The translations under genes and the position numbers were made by a program. Positions 42,980-51,749 of a DNA stretch of 64,000 bases are shown in pieces (positions within the stretch are counted from its first letter, which is position 1; each line of letters opens with the position of its first letter). Below the pieces are notes generated by a model. The model was not told the origin of the DNA. It worked only from the letters and a program-made list of their open reading frames with translations, and made no database searches. The stretch lies in the NCBI RefSeq assembly GCF_030160235.1, contig NZ_BSNY01000055.1, forward strand, positions 186,001-250,000, written 5' to 3'. This stretch comes from Mesorhizobium huakuii. GTDB taxonomy: Bacteria > Pseudomonadota > Alphaproteobacteria > Rhizobiales > Rhizobiaceae.

Positions 42980-44167
42980 TTAGAGCTTCGTCCACGCCCC
43001 ATTCTTCTTCGACGATTTCACGCAGGCTTCGATGAAGGCCATGCCTTCGACGCCGTCCTGGATGGTCGGGAAGACAACGTCCTTGGCCGGCTTGCCACCC
43101 TTCTTGCGCGCCGCGCGGATTGCGCGCGCCGCCTCCTGATAGATGTTGGCGAAGCCTTCGAGATAGCCCTCGGGATGGCCTGACGGCACGCGGCTGACAC
43201 GGCCCGCCACCGGCAGCGCACCGGCGCCGTTGCGGGTGATCAACTGCTTGGGCTGGCCGAAGGGCGTGTACCAGAGATAGTTGGGGTCGGCCTGCACCCA
43301 TTCCAGCCCGCCCTTCGAGCCATAGATGCGCAGCTTCAGTCCGTTTTCATGGCCCGGCGCCACCTGGCTGGCCCAGATCATGCCCTTGGCCGGATGCGTC
43401 TTGCCGGTGGGCTTGAAGCGCAGCATGACGTTGACATTGTCGTCGAGCAGCCGCCCCGGCACGAAGGCATCGAGATCCGCCGAGAGCGAATCCAGCTCCA
43501 GCCCGGAGACGAAGCGGGCGAGATTGTAGGCATGAGTGCCGATGTCGCCCAGCGCGCCGCCGGCGCCCGCCTGCTTGGGATCGCCGCGCCATGAGGCCTG
43601 CTTCTGGCCGGTGGCGGCGAGATCCTCGGTCAGCCAGTCCTGCGGATACTCCGACTGCACGATTCGGATGTCGCCGAGCACGCCCTTGGCCACCATTTCG
43701 CGTGCTTGCCGCACCATCGGATAGGCGGTGTAATTGTGGGTGAGCACGAACACCTTGCCGGTCTTCTCGACGATCGCGGCGAGCTTTTTCGCCTCGGCCA
43801 GTGTCGTTGCCAGCGGCTTGTCGCAGATCACGTGGATGCCAGCCTCGAGGAAGGCCTTGGCAGCCGGTACGTGCACATTGTTGGGCGTGACGATGGCCAC
43901 CGCCTCGATGCCGTCGGGGCGCTTGGCCTCGGCCTTGGCCATCTCGGCATAGGAGGCGTAGCTGCGGTCCGGATCGAGCCCGAGTTCGGCGGCCGAAGCC
44001 TTGGCGCGCTCGGGGTTCGCCGATAGCGCACCGGCCACCAGCACGAACTCGTTGTCCAGGCGCGCCGCGATGCGGTGCACCGCGCCGATGAAGGCGCCTT
44101 GCCCGCCGCCGACCATGCCATAGCGGATCGGGCCGCCTCCCGTTTCCGATTTCGATGCGCCGACCAT
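42980..44167 (-). CDS. Gfo/Idh/MocA family dehydrogenase
   Basis: The protein has 395 residues. The nucleotide motif is YGMVGGGQGAFIGAVH; the family lysine is in ICDKPLATTL; the active-site D-x-G-x-H is in GGALGDIGTHAYNL. The length and sequence are close to dehydrogenases that act on glycosides, inositols or trehalose-type sugars. It lies between two isomerase genes (55 bp and 43 bp gaps). Confidence 0.87.
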   Translation of the reverse strand: MVGASKSETGGGPIRYGMVGGGQGAFIGAVHRIAARLDNEFVLVAGALSANPERAKASAAELGLDPDRSYASYAEMAKAEAKRPDGIEAVAIVTPNNVHVPAAKAFLEAGIHVICDKPLATTLAEAKKLAAIVEKTGKVFVLTHNYTAYPMVRQAREMVAKGVLGDIRIVQSEYPQDWLTEDLAATGQKQASWRGDPKQAGAGGALGDIGTHAYNLARFVSGLELDSLSADLDAFVPGRLLDDNVNVMLRFKPTGKTHPAKGMIWASQVAPGHENGLKLRIYGSKGGLEWVQADPNYLWYTPFGQPKQLITRNGAGALPVAGRVSRVPSGHPEGYLEGFANIYQEAARAIRAARKKGGKPAKDVVFPTIQDGVEGMAFIEACVKSSKKNGAWTKL

Positions 44168-44193
44168 GTTTTCTCCCTCGTGTCTTGGATGCT

Positions 44194-44212
44194 CCTCCCC
44201 TCGCGGGGGAGG
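44194..44212 (-). other. Short GC-rich hairpin between isomerase and dehydrogenase genes
   Basis: CCTCCCC and GGGGAGG flank a short loop, in the 55-base gap. It may modulate the message; no T run follows. Confidence 0.4.
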
Positions 44213-44222
44213 GAAAGCCGTG

Positions 44223-45278
44223 TCAGATTCCCATCATCGCGCGCAGCACTTTCTTGTCCGTCGCACCGCCGGCGAAGTCGTCGAATGCCTTCTCCGTCAC
44301 GCGGATGATGTGGTGCTGGATGAAAGGCGCCCCTTCGGCCGCTCCATCCTCGGGGTGCTTCAGGCAGCACTCCCATTCAAGCACCGCCCAGGAATCATAA
44401 TTGTACTGCGTCAGCTTGGAGAAGATGCCGCCGAAATCCACCTGTCCGTCGCCGAGCGAGCGGAAGCGTCCCGCGCGGTTGGTCCAGCTCTGATAGCCTG
44501 AATAGACGCCTTGCCGGCCGGTCGGGTTGAACTCGGCATCCTTGACATGGAAGGCCTTGATGCGTTCGTGGTAGATGTCGATGAATGCGAGATAGTCGAG
44601 CTGCTGCAGCAAGAAGTGCGACGGATCGTAGTTGATGTTGCAGCGCTTGTGGCCGCCGACCGCGTCGAGGAACATTTCGAAGGTGGCACCGTCGAACACG
44701 TCCTCGCCGGGATGGATTTCGTAACCGATATCGACGCCATTGTCCTCATAGACGTCGAGAATCGGCTTCCAGCGCTTGCCGAGTTCGGCGAAGGCCTCTT
44801 CGATCAGACCGGCCGGCCGCTGCGGCCAGGGGTAGAGGTAGGGGAAGGCCAGCGCACCGGAGAAGGAGACCGAAGCCTTGAGGCCGAGATTCTTCGAGGC
44901 CTTGGCGGCGGACTTCATCTGCTCGACCGCCCATGCCTGCCGCGCCTTGGGATTGTTGTGGACAGAGGCCGGCGCGAAGCCGTCGAACTGCGCGTCATAG
45001 GCTGGATGCACCGCCACCAACTGCCCCTGCAGATGCGTCGACAATTCGGTGATCTCGACGCCGGCATCGGCGCAAATGCCTTTCACCTCGTCGCAATAGG
45101 CCTTGGAGGACGCCGCCTTCTCGAGGTCGAACAGGCGCGCGTCCCAGGTCGGGATCTGCACGCCCTTATAGCCGAGACCAGCGGCCCATTTGGTGATCGC
45201 GGCCAGCGAATTGAACGGCGCCGCGTCACCCGCGAACTGCGCCAGAAACAGTCCAGGGCCTTTCATTGTCGTCGGCAT
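44223..45278 (-). CDS. Sugar phosphate isomerase/epimerase
   Basis: The protein has about 351 residues. Two ATGs are close together (45284 and 45278); the second has GGGAGG at proper distance. It is a TIM barrel with stretches VDIGYEIHPGEDVFDG, CNINYDPSHFLLQQLDY, IKAFHVKDAEF and WAVLEWECCL, which hold Glu/Asp/His metal ligands. It is the first gene of the minus-strand operon and lies behind the TGGTATTACCA palindrome, so its promoter is probably repressed by the FadR-type regulator nearby. Confidence 0.85.
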   Translation of the reverse strand: MPTTMKGPGLFLAQFAGDAAPFNSLAAITKWAAGLGYKGVQIPTWDARLFDLEKAASSKAYCDEVKGICADAGVEITELSTHLQGQLVAVHPAYDAQFDGFAPASVHNNPKARQAWAVEQMKSAAKASKNLGLKASVSFSGALAFPYLYPWPQRPAGLIEEAFAELGKRWKPILDVYEDNGVDIGYEIHPGEDVFDGATFEMFLDAVGGHKRCNINYDPSHFLLQQLDYLAFIDIYHERIKAFHVKDAEFNPTGRQGVYSGYQSWTNRAGRFRSLGDGQVDFGGIFSKLTQYNYDSWAVLEWECCLKHPEDGAAEGAPFIQHHIIRVTEKAFDDFAGGATDKKVLRAMMGI

Positions 45279-45381
45279 CGGCATCCTCCCTCATTGTGTC
45301 GCGACCAGCATAGCGCCGATTGGAAGCAGGGCCAGCCATTTTGGTCTTTTCGCATCGGGCGCTTTGCAGGCACTGCCATTC

Positions 45382-45392
45382 TGGTATTACCA
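45382..45392. promoter_or_regulatory. FadR-type operator TGGTATTACCA, site 1
   Basis: A perfect TGGT-N3-ACCA palindrome about 100 bases before the minus-strand isomerase gene. The identical 11-mer, with matching flanks CTGGTATTACCAA, occurs at 63192. TGGT-N3-ACCA is the known core of FadR-subfamily GntR sites. The 402-base gap (45279-45680) that holds it has no gene. Confidence 0.7.
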
Positions 45393-45562
45393 AATAGGGG
45401 AATTTGGTCAAGCCTGACAATGCATCGGGCAAGCCCTCCCAATGCCCGAAGTTTCGGCATATATCACAATATAATCAACGGAATAATTCACGCGACAAGT
45501 TGCGCCTCCGCACTTCTTGCCGTTCCAGGCAATTTGCTGTAGACCTCACTTCAGGCCCAATT

Positions 45563-45573
45563 GGTCGAACCAG
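45563..45573. promoter_or_regulatory. FadR-type operator TGGTCGAACCA, site 2
   Basis: This perfect TGGT-N3-ACCA palindrome is 107 bases before the plus-strand isomerase gene; the identical 11-mer recurs at 63368. The distance to site 1 (181 bases) is nearly the distance between the two sites at 63 kb (176 bases). Confidence 0.7.
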
Positions 45574-45680
45574 TTTGCAGAAAAAAAGGCTGGGGATGCC
45601 TTGGGGAGGAACCTTTGCGCCGTCTTTCGGCGACGCATGTCGAAGGCAAACGATACGGACGAATTTGGGAAGGACAGACC

Positions 45681-46568
45681 ATGCATCTTTCGACGCACAA
45701 CTGGATGCGGGCGGAACCGTTGGAGACGACGCTCAAGCGCATCAAGAAGTTCGGCTATGAGTCGATCGAGATTTCTGGCGAGCCCGAGCAGTACAAGACC
45801 AAGGAGACGCGGGCGCTGTTGAAGGAGCATGGCATTCGCTGCTGGGGCGCGGTGACCTTGATGCTGGGCGAACGCAACCTTGCCGCCAAGAACCAGGGCC
45901 AGCGCGAGCGCTCCGTGCAGTACGTCAAGGACGTGCTGACCATGGTCAGCGAGCTCGATGGTGAGATCATCACGCTCGTCCCCGCGACGGTCGGCAAGGT
46001 GGTGCCGGACGGTACCGAGGAAGAGGAATGGAAATGGGTCGTCGACGCGACCCGCGAATGCTTCACCCATGCCAAGAAGGTCGGCGTCAAGATCGCCGTC
46101 GAGCCGCTCAACCGCTTCGAGACCTATCTGTTCAATCGCGGCGCCCAGGCGCTGGCGCTGGCCGACGCGGTCAGCCCCGAATGCGGCGTCTGCCTCGACG
46201 CCTACCACATCCATATGGAGGAATTTAACGTCTACGACGCCATCCGTAAGGTCGGAAAGCGCCTGTTCGACTTCCACGTCGCCGACAACAACCGCTTCGC
46301 CGCCGGCCTTGGCCAGATCGACTGGCCAAAGATCGTCGCCACCTTGAAGGAAGTCGGCTACGACGGCGCGCTGACCAATGAATTCGTCGCCCCGGTCGAC
46401 CGCACGCCGGCGGCACCCTATCCCGAAATGGTCGAGCGCCACCCGGTCGATATCTCGCCTGAGCAGCTGAAATTCATCCAGGATCACGGCTCCAGCGTGC
46501 TGACCGAGAAATTCTACACCGACCAGATGCGCATCACCGCCGAAACGCTGCTGCCGCTGATCAAGTAG
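45681..46568 (+). CDS. Sugar phosphate isomerase/epimerase
   Basis: The protein has 295 residues from ATG 45681 (GGAAGGAC upstream). It is a TIM barrel with metal-site stretches IAVEPLNRFETYLFN, VCLDAYHIHMEE, LFDFHVADNNR and ALTNEFVAP. The pattern is like ketose 3-epimerases. It starts the plus-strand operon with the enolase-superfamily gene 60 bp downstream, and is the third isomerase of this 4-kb area. Confidence 0.84.
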   Translation: MHLSTHNWMRAEPLETTLKRIKKFGYESIEISGEPEQYKTKETRALLKEHGIRCWGAVTLMLGERNLAAKNQGQRERSVQYVKDVLTMVSELDGEIITLVPATVGKVVPDGTEEEEWKWVVDATRECFTHAKKVGVKIAVEPLNRFETYLFNRGAQALALADAVSPECGVCLDAYHIHMEEFNVYDAIRKVGKRLFDFHVADNNRFAAGLGQIDWPKIVATLKEVGYDGALTNEFVAPVDRTPAAPYPEMVERHPVDISPEQLKFIQDHGSSVLTEKFYTDQMRITAETLLPLIK

Positions 46569-46628
46569 TCGACGACTGTTGAGGAATTTGCCCTTTCGCC
46601 CTGACCGGCGGCAGGGCTGGGGAAAGAC

Positions 46629-47798
46629 ATGCGCATCAAGACCGTCCAAGCCTGGTGGGTCCGCATCCCGATCGAAGCCGCTCGGCAGCACCGCAGCGAC
46701 TTCGGCCAGGTGACGACCTTCGACGCCGCCATCCTGCGCATCGAAACCGATGACGGGCTGGTCGGCTGGGGCGAAGGCAAGAACGCGGCCGGCAGCGCCG
46801 GCAGCTACGGCGCCCTCGTTCACATGCTGAACCAGGAGGTCGGGCCGCAGCTGATCGGCCGCGATCCGGCCGACATCGGCATCATCTGGGAAATGCTCTA
46901 CAATGGCGTGCGCCACGACACCGCCGCCCGCGCCGGCCACGCCATGCCGCAACTGGCGCGGCGCGGCATGAGCATCGCCGCCATCAGCGCCGTCGACATC
47001 GCGCTTTGGGATATCCTGGGCAAGTCGCTCGGCCAGCCGGTCTGGCGGTTGCTCGGCGGCCGCAAGATCGACCGCATGCAGGCCTATGCCTCGGGCGGCT
47101 GGGCGTCTGCCGATGCAATCGGCGAGCAGTTGAAATCGTACATCGCCCGGGGCGGCTTCAAGGCGCTGAAGATGCGGGTCGGCGCCATGGATGGCGCCGC
47201 GCATATCTCCGCTGCCCGCGTGCGCGCGGCGCGCCAGGCCCTCGGTCCCGATGTCGAGTTGATGGTCGACGCTCACGGCACCTATACGGTGGCGGAAGCC
47301 AAGCGCTTCATCCATCTCGTCAACGACCTCGATCTGGCCTGGTTCGAGGAACCGGTGATCGCCGATGACAAGCCGGGCATGGCGGAAGTGCGCGCCTCCG
47401 GCGCCGTGCCGATCGCCACCGGCGAAAGCGAGGCGACGCGCTATGCCTTCCGCGACCTTGCCGTGCTCAAGGCCGCCGATATCTTCCAGCCCGATCCCGC
47501 CTTTTGCGGCGGCATCAGCGAGGCGATGAAGATCGGCACCATTGCCAGCGCCTTCAATCTGCGCTTTGCGCCGCATCTGTGGGCCGGCGCGCCCTGCTTC
47601 TTCGCCGGGCTGCATGTCTGCGCCGCCTCGCCGTCGAGTTTCACCGTCGAATATTCGCTCGGCGCCAACCCGATGATCCACGATCTGATCGAAGAGACTG
47701 TCGAAGCACAGGACGGTATGATAGCGATCCCGGAAAAGCCCGGATTGGGATTCACCGTTTCTGAGCGATTCCTGGAGGCGCACGCGCAACGCAATTGA
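46629..47798 (+). CDS. Enolase-superfamily (mandelate racemase/muconate lactonizing) enzyme, probable sugar-acid dehydratase
   Basis: The protein has 389 residues. The capping domain is N-terminal, then a barrel. Metal ligands are in LMVDAHGTY (Asp), WFEEPV (Glu) and ATGESEA (Glu). The second-strand base motif is K-M-R (KALKMRV), a K-x-R rather than K-x-K. The Asp-His dyad is likely QPDPAFCGG and FAPHLWAG. Such a set is typical of sugar-acid dehydratases of the mandelate racemase subgroup. It is followed after two bases by the GntR gene. Confidence 0.86.
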   Translation: MRIKTVQAWWVRIPIEAARQHRSDFGQVTTFDAAILRIETDDGLVGWGEGKNAAGSAGSYGALVHMLNQEVGPQLIGRDPADIGIIWEMLYNGVRHDTAARAGHAMPQLARRGMSIAAISAVDIALWDILGKSLGQPVWRLLGGRKIDRMQAYASGGWASADAIGEQLKSYIARGGFKALKMRVGAMDGAAHISAARVRAARQALGPDVELMVDAHGTYTVAEAKRFIHLVNDLDLAWFEEPVIADDKPGMAEVRASGAVPIATGESEATRYAFRDLAVLKAADIFQPDPAFCGGISEAMKIGTIASAFNLRFAPHLWAGAPCFFAGLHVCAASPSSFTVEYSLGANPMIHDLIEETVEAQDGMIAIPEKPGLGFTVSERFLEAHAQRN

Positions 47799-47800
47799 CG

Positions 47801-48520
47801 ATGAAAGAAAAGAACCTTCTCGCGGAACTCGCAGCCTATCTGTTCTCCCACTCGGACAAGGAGAGCGGCCGCACCCCATCCGAACGTGAGCTGGCGGAGC
47901 ATTTCGCCGTCAGCCGCGGCCAGATCCGCGAGGCGCTGGCCATCCTGGAAGCCATGCGCATCGTCGAGCGGCGCGCCAAATCCGGCATCTACATCGACAC
48001 CAAGCAGGCGAGCGTCGAGGCGCTGGCGCTGTTCGCGCGTGCCGGCCTGCCGCTCGATCCCTTGCAGATCTACGAGACGGTCGAATTGCGCAAGATCCAC
48101 GAGATCAAGGCCGCTGAACTCGCCTGTTCGCGCGCCACCGAGGAGAATTTCGAGCGGCTGCGCGAGATCCTCAAGGCTTCCGAGGAACGCATCGCCGCGG
48201 GCGAAGGTCTGGCCAAGGAGGACCGCGAGTTTCACCTGGAGATCGTGCGCGCCACCAAGAACAGCGTCTTCCACAACATCTGCAGCGTCTACTATCTGAT
48301 GGGCGAACAGCGCCTGCCGATCTACTTCAACGATCCCGAACGCAGCGTGCGTTCGCATGCCGAGCATGTGCAGATCTACGAGGCGCTGCTGCGCCGCGAC
48401 GGCAATCTCGCCCAGGCGCTGATGAGCGCCCACCTGCAAGGGGCGGAGAGCTACTGGAAGGGCCTGATCGAAGGCGGCAAGGCAGCTGCGCCCGCGAGCC
48501 CGGCGCTCGAAAAGGCCTGA
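47801..48520 (+). CDS. GntR/FadR-family regulator (FCD domain)
   Basis: The protein has 239 residues from ATG 47801; a TTG two codons earlier is unlikely. The N-terminal HTH is RTPSERELAEHFAVSRGQIR. The FCD domain has the metal-site stretches EDREFHLEIVRATKN and SHAEHVQIYEAL. It is co-transcribed with the enolase-superfamily gene. FadR-subfamily proteins bind TGGT-N3-ACCA sites, and four such sites lie in the promoter regions at 45 and 63 kb. It is therefore the best candidate for their repressor. Confidence 0.88.
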   Translation: MKEKNLLAELAAYLFSHSDKESGRTPSERELAEHFAVSRGQIREALAILEAMRIVERRAKSGIYIDTKQASVEALALFARAGLPLDPLQIYETVELRKIHEIKAAELACSRATEENFERLREILKASEERIAAGEGLAKEDREFHLEIVRATKNSVFHNICSVYYLMGEQRLPIYFNDPERSVRSHAEHVQIYEALLRRDGNLAQALMSAHLQGAESYWKGLIEGGKAAAPASPALEKA

Positions 48521-48522
48521 CC

Positions 48523-49515
48523 GTGGCCCAGACCGTGCCGAAGATCCTGTCGACCCATCCGCTGCACCCGCGCGCCTCGGCCAAGCTCGCCGGCGCCGGC
48601 CAGCTCGTCATCGCATCGGCGCTCGATCCCGCCACCTTGACCCGGGAGGCCAAGGACGCCGACATCGTCATCGTGCGCGCGCCGCTGCCGCCGGCGCTGT
48701 TCGAGGGCGCCTGGAAGCTGCGAGCCGCCATCCGCCATGGCGCCGGGCTCGACATGATCCCGATGGAGGCCGCGACTGCCGCCGGCGTGCTGGTGGCCAA
48801 CGTGCCGGCGGTCAATGCCCGTTCGGTTGCGGAACACGTCATGTTCGCCGCGCTTGCGCTGCTGCGGCAGTTCCGCAGGGTCGACCGCGACCTGCGCGCC
48901 AAAGGCTGGCTCGCCGGACGCGAGCACGCCAACGCCAACATCGAACTTGCCGGCAAGACCATCGGCATTGTCGGCCTTGGCGCCGTCGGCCAGGCCGTCG
49001 GCCATATCGCGGCGCACGGCTTCGACCTGAAGGTGGTGGCAACGACGCGCAGCATGCAGCCGGCGCCCGAAAAAGTCGGCTTCCTGTCGATCGACGCGCT
49101 GGTCGAGCAGAGCGACATCATCGTGCTGTGCTGTCCGCTGACGCCGGAGACGCGTGGCCTGATCAGCCGCGAGCGCATAGCCCGCATGAAACCCAATGCG
49201 CTTTTGATCAACGTTTCGCGCGGGCCGGTCGTCGATGACGATGCCCTGATCGAGGCCTTGCGCGAGCGCCGCATCGGCGGCGCGGCGCTCGACGTGTTTT
49301 CGACGCAGCCGCTGCCCTCAAATCATCCCTATTTCGGTTTCGACAACGTCATCATCACCCCGCATATGGCAGGCATTACCGAGGAATCGATGATGCGCAT
49401 GGGCATTGGCGCGGCGGGCGAAGCCTTGCTGGTGCTGGCCGGCAAGCTGCCGGTCAATCTGCGCAATCCGGAAGCGGTCGATCACTATCGGCGGCGGTTT
49501 CCGCTCGACCTATAG
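48523..49515 (+). CDS. D-2-hydroxyacid dehydrogenase (NAD-dependent)
   Basis: The protein has 330 residues with a GTG start two bases after the regulator stop. The nucleotide motif is GIVGLGAVGQAVG. The catalytic set is Arg in NVSRGPVVDDDAL, a downstream acidic residue, and His in IITPHMAG. Relatives reduce glyoxylate, hydroxypyruvate or 3-phosphoglycerate-like acids. In this operon it may handle the 2-keto or 2-hydroxy acid produced by the dehydratase. Confidence 0.87.
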   Translation: MAQTVPKILSTHPLHPRASAKLAGAGQLVIASALDPATLTREAKDADIVIVRAPLPPALFEGAWKLRAAIRHGAGLDMIPMEAATAAGVLVANVPAVNARSVAEHVMFAALALLRQFRRVDRDLRAKGWLAGREHANANIELAGKTIGIVGLGAVGQAVGHIAAHGFDLKVVATTRSMQPAPEKVGFLSIDALVEQSDIIVLCCPLTPETRGLISRERIARMKPNALLINVSRGPVVDDDALIEALRERRIGGAALDVFSTQPLPSNHPYFGFDNVIITPHMAGITEESMMRMGIGAAGEALLVLAGKLPVNLRNPEAVDHYRRRFPLDL

Positions 49516-49556
49516 CAAATCGCGGTTTCGCCCCAATTCTCCGCGACGGTGCGGCC

Positions 49557-49946
49557 ATGTCCGGTCCTCGCTTCGCATTCCTGATTGCCGCAGCCTCTTC
49601 CATCTGCGCCCTGCCGGCATTCGCCGCGGCTCAGAGCAGCTATGTCTATTGCGACAATGGGCTACGCTGCTTCAAGGCGCCCTGCCCGTCGAACAGCGCG
49701 CTCGATCTTGCCACCGGCAAGATCATCAAGGGTGTGTCGATCGACGCCAGCGGATTGCCGCAGGCCGACAAGGCGATAACGGATCAGTCCGACGTGCTTT
49801 ACAGCGGGAAGATCGTCGTCAGGGGCTCGATCGAGCAGCGTACCCAGACCATCACCGGTAAGGACTACAGCCTGCCATGGCTGGTCGCGACCCGCATCGT
49901 GCGCACCGCCAGGGACAGCGAACGCAAGCACTGTTCATCGCCCTGA
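49557..49946 (+). CDS. Small secreted protein of unknown function
   Basis: The protein has 129 residues with a signal peptide ending AFA-AAQ (about 24 residues). The mature part has four cysteines, three of them in YCDNGLRCFKAPCPSN near the start and one near the C-terminus (KHCSSP), fitting disulphides. The segment APCPSNSALDLATGK resembles small secreted DUF6748-type proteins. It stands 41 bp after the dehydrogenase gene and may be separately expressed. Confidence 0.65.
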   Translation: MSGPRFAFLIAAASSICALPAFAAAQSSYVYCDNGLRCFKAPCPSNSALDLATGKIIKGVSIDASGLPQADKAITDQSDVLYSGKIVVRGSIEQRTQTITGKDYSLPWLVATRIVRTARDSERKHCSSP

Positions 49947-49970
49947 TCCGCCATTGCGATCGACGAACGG

Positions 49971-51266
49971 TCAGCCGCCAAGCAGCCTCTCCACTTCAGC
50001 GGCAATCCGCAGCAGACGCCGGTCATGGCCGTTGCGCGCGACCAGCATCAGTCCAGCCGGTAACGCCATACCAGGCATCGGCAGGGAGATCGCGCAGAGA
50101 TCGAACTGATTGGCGACCTGTGTGTTGCGCAGCAGCAGGCCTTCGACGCGGTCGCGCAGTTCGGCGTCCTCGGCCATGGAAACGATGGTCGGCGCCATCA
50201 CCGGCGTGGTCGGCAGGGCCAGCACATCGACCGATGCCAACCGCTCGTCCATGGCGGCAACGAGCGCGCCACGGCGGCGCAGGACCCTGATATAGACCGG
50301 TGCCGGCAGCATCGCCGCCCGCGACAACGGCCCGCTGACATGCGGATCGACCGGCACCGATGCCCCGGTCGCCAGCCAGTCGGCATGCACTTCGGCCCCT
50401 TCCATGGCAGCGATCGAACCGCGCTTGGTGGCGGTCCTGAGCTCCGCGATCATGTCGTCGATCACCAGATCGGCCATGTGCGCGCCGGCCTGTTCGATCT
50501 TGCCGAGACAATGCTCGAACGCCGCGGTAACTTCACCTTCCGTCTCGTCAAAAAGAACGCCGCGCGGCACACCTACTCGAAGTCCCGCGAGCGATATGGC
50601 GGCCAGGTCAATCGGCACCTCACCGGCCATCACCGCGTCTGTGGCGGCACATTGCGCGACTGTTCGGGCAAGCGGCCCGATCGAGTCCAAGGTGCCAGAC
50701 AGCGGAAAGGCGCCGGTCAGCGGCACGCGCCGCGACGTCGGCTTGAAACCAACGACACCATTGAGCGCCGCCGGAATGCGGATCGACCCGCCGGTGTCGG
50801 ATCCGATGGAGATATCGCTCGTCCCCTCACCGACGGAAACGCCGGCGCCCGAGGACGAACCACCGGGAATGCGGCTGGCATCGACCGCATTGCCGGGCGT
50901 GCCGTAATGCATGTTGTCGCCGATCGCCGTGAACGCGAATTCGGTCATGTTGGTCTTGCCGATGATGACCGCGCCGGCTTGCCGAAGCCGGCTGACGACG
51001 GCCGCGTCGCGCACAGCCGGTGCCGAGGTCGTGCGCATCAGCGAGCCGGCTGTGGTTGGTTCGCCTGCAACATCGAACAGATCCTTGATCGAGACGATTG
51101 CGCCGTCGAGCGGCCCGAGCGTCACGCCGGCCCGGCCGCGGGCGTCGCTGGCATCGGCCGCGGCCCGCGCGACCTCGACATAGAGCTTGGTGAGGACCTT
51201 TTCGTCGGCCGCACGATTGGCAAGACGTGACAGGATGATTTCGAGGCGGTCGCGGATGGATTGCAT
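49971..51266 (-). CDS. Amidase (amidase-signature family)
   Basis: The protein has 431 residues from ATG 51266; in-frame sequence above has no signal or family match. The Ser-cisSer-Lys triad is visible: Lys in IVSIKDLFD, Ser pair in GGSSSGAGVSV and SDTGGSIRIPA. The family hydrolyses amides to acids and ammonia; the substrate cannot be named. It stands alone and is convergent with the small secreted protein gene. Confidence 0.88.
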   Translation of the reverse strand: MQSIRDRLEIILSRLANRAADEKVLTKLYVEVARAAADASDARGRAGVTLGPLDGAIVSIKDLFDVAGEPTTAGSLMRTTSAPAVRDAAVVSRLRQAGAVIIGKTNMTEFAFTAIGDNMHYGTPGNAVDASRIPGGSSSGAGVSVGEGTSDISIGSDTGGSIRIPAALNGVVGFKPTSRRVPLTGAFPLSGTLDSIGPLARTVAQCAATDAVMAGEVPIDLAAISLAGLRVGVPRGVLFDETEGEVTAAFEHCLGKIEQAGAHMADLVIDDMIAELRTATKRGSIAAMEGAEVHADWLATGASVPVDPHVSGPLSRAAMLPAPVYIRVLRRRGALVAAMDERLASVDVLALPTTPVMAPTIVSMAEDAELRDRVEGLLLRNTQVANQFDLCAISLPMPGMALPAGLMLVARNGHDRRLLRIAAEVERLLGG

Positions 51267-51384
51267 GTCGATGTCGGACTCCGCCAGGATGCAATGTCTT
51301 TTGGGCAAGCGCGGTCGATTGGGCTTGCGGAAGGGATAACCCGGCCAGCGTGCCTTTGCACCTGCCAGCCATAGGAAGATACTG

Positions 51385-51732
51385 ATGCTGTACAAAGGCA
51401 GCTGCCACTGCGGCAAGGTCGCCTTCCAATTCAAGGCGGAACTGACGGGCGCCGTGCGGTGCAATTGTTCGATCTGTTCGCGCAAGGGCGCGCTCTTGTG
51501 TGCCATCCCGCATGAGAGCCTGACGGTCCTGGCCTGGGGCGATGATCTGGGCACCTATACGTTCGGCAACCACGCCATGGCGCACCGCTTCTGCCGCACC
51601 TGCGGCATCCACCCTTTCGCGGAGGACGTCCGTGAAGGTGGTGAACGCAGCGCCTATGTCAACCTCAACTGCGTCGCCGATGTCGACCCATCCACCTTGT
51701 CGATCTTCGACTTCGACGGACGCTCGGCGTGA
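51385..51732 (+). CDS. GFA (glutathione-dependent formaldehyde-activating-like) zinc protein
   Basis: The protein has 115 residues, a CENP-V/GFA fold. Zinc cysteines are in GSCHCGKVAF, RCNCSICSRKG and FCRTCGIHPF. Few members have proven activity; some bind glutathione or formaldehyde adducts. It is convergent with the SDR gene (17-bp gap) and divergent from the amidase gene. Confidence 0.9.
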   Translation: MLYKGSCHCGKVAFQFKAELTGAVRCNCSICSRKGALLCAIPHESLTVLAWGDDLGTYTFGNHAMAHRFCRTCGIHPFAEDVREGGERSAYVNLNCVADVDPSTLSIFDFDGRSA

Positions 51733-51749
51733 AGCGGTTCCGGGTTGGC

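Noticed and set aside
45546-47879. Minus-strand open frame of 777 codons
   Set aside because: It runs antisense to two well-supported genes (isomerase and enolase-superfamily enzyme). Long antisense frames are expected in this high-GC sequence, and the product is repetitive and charge-rich.
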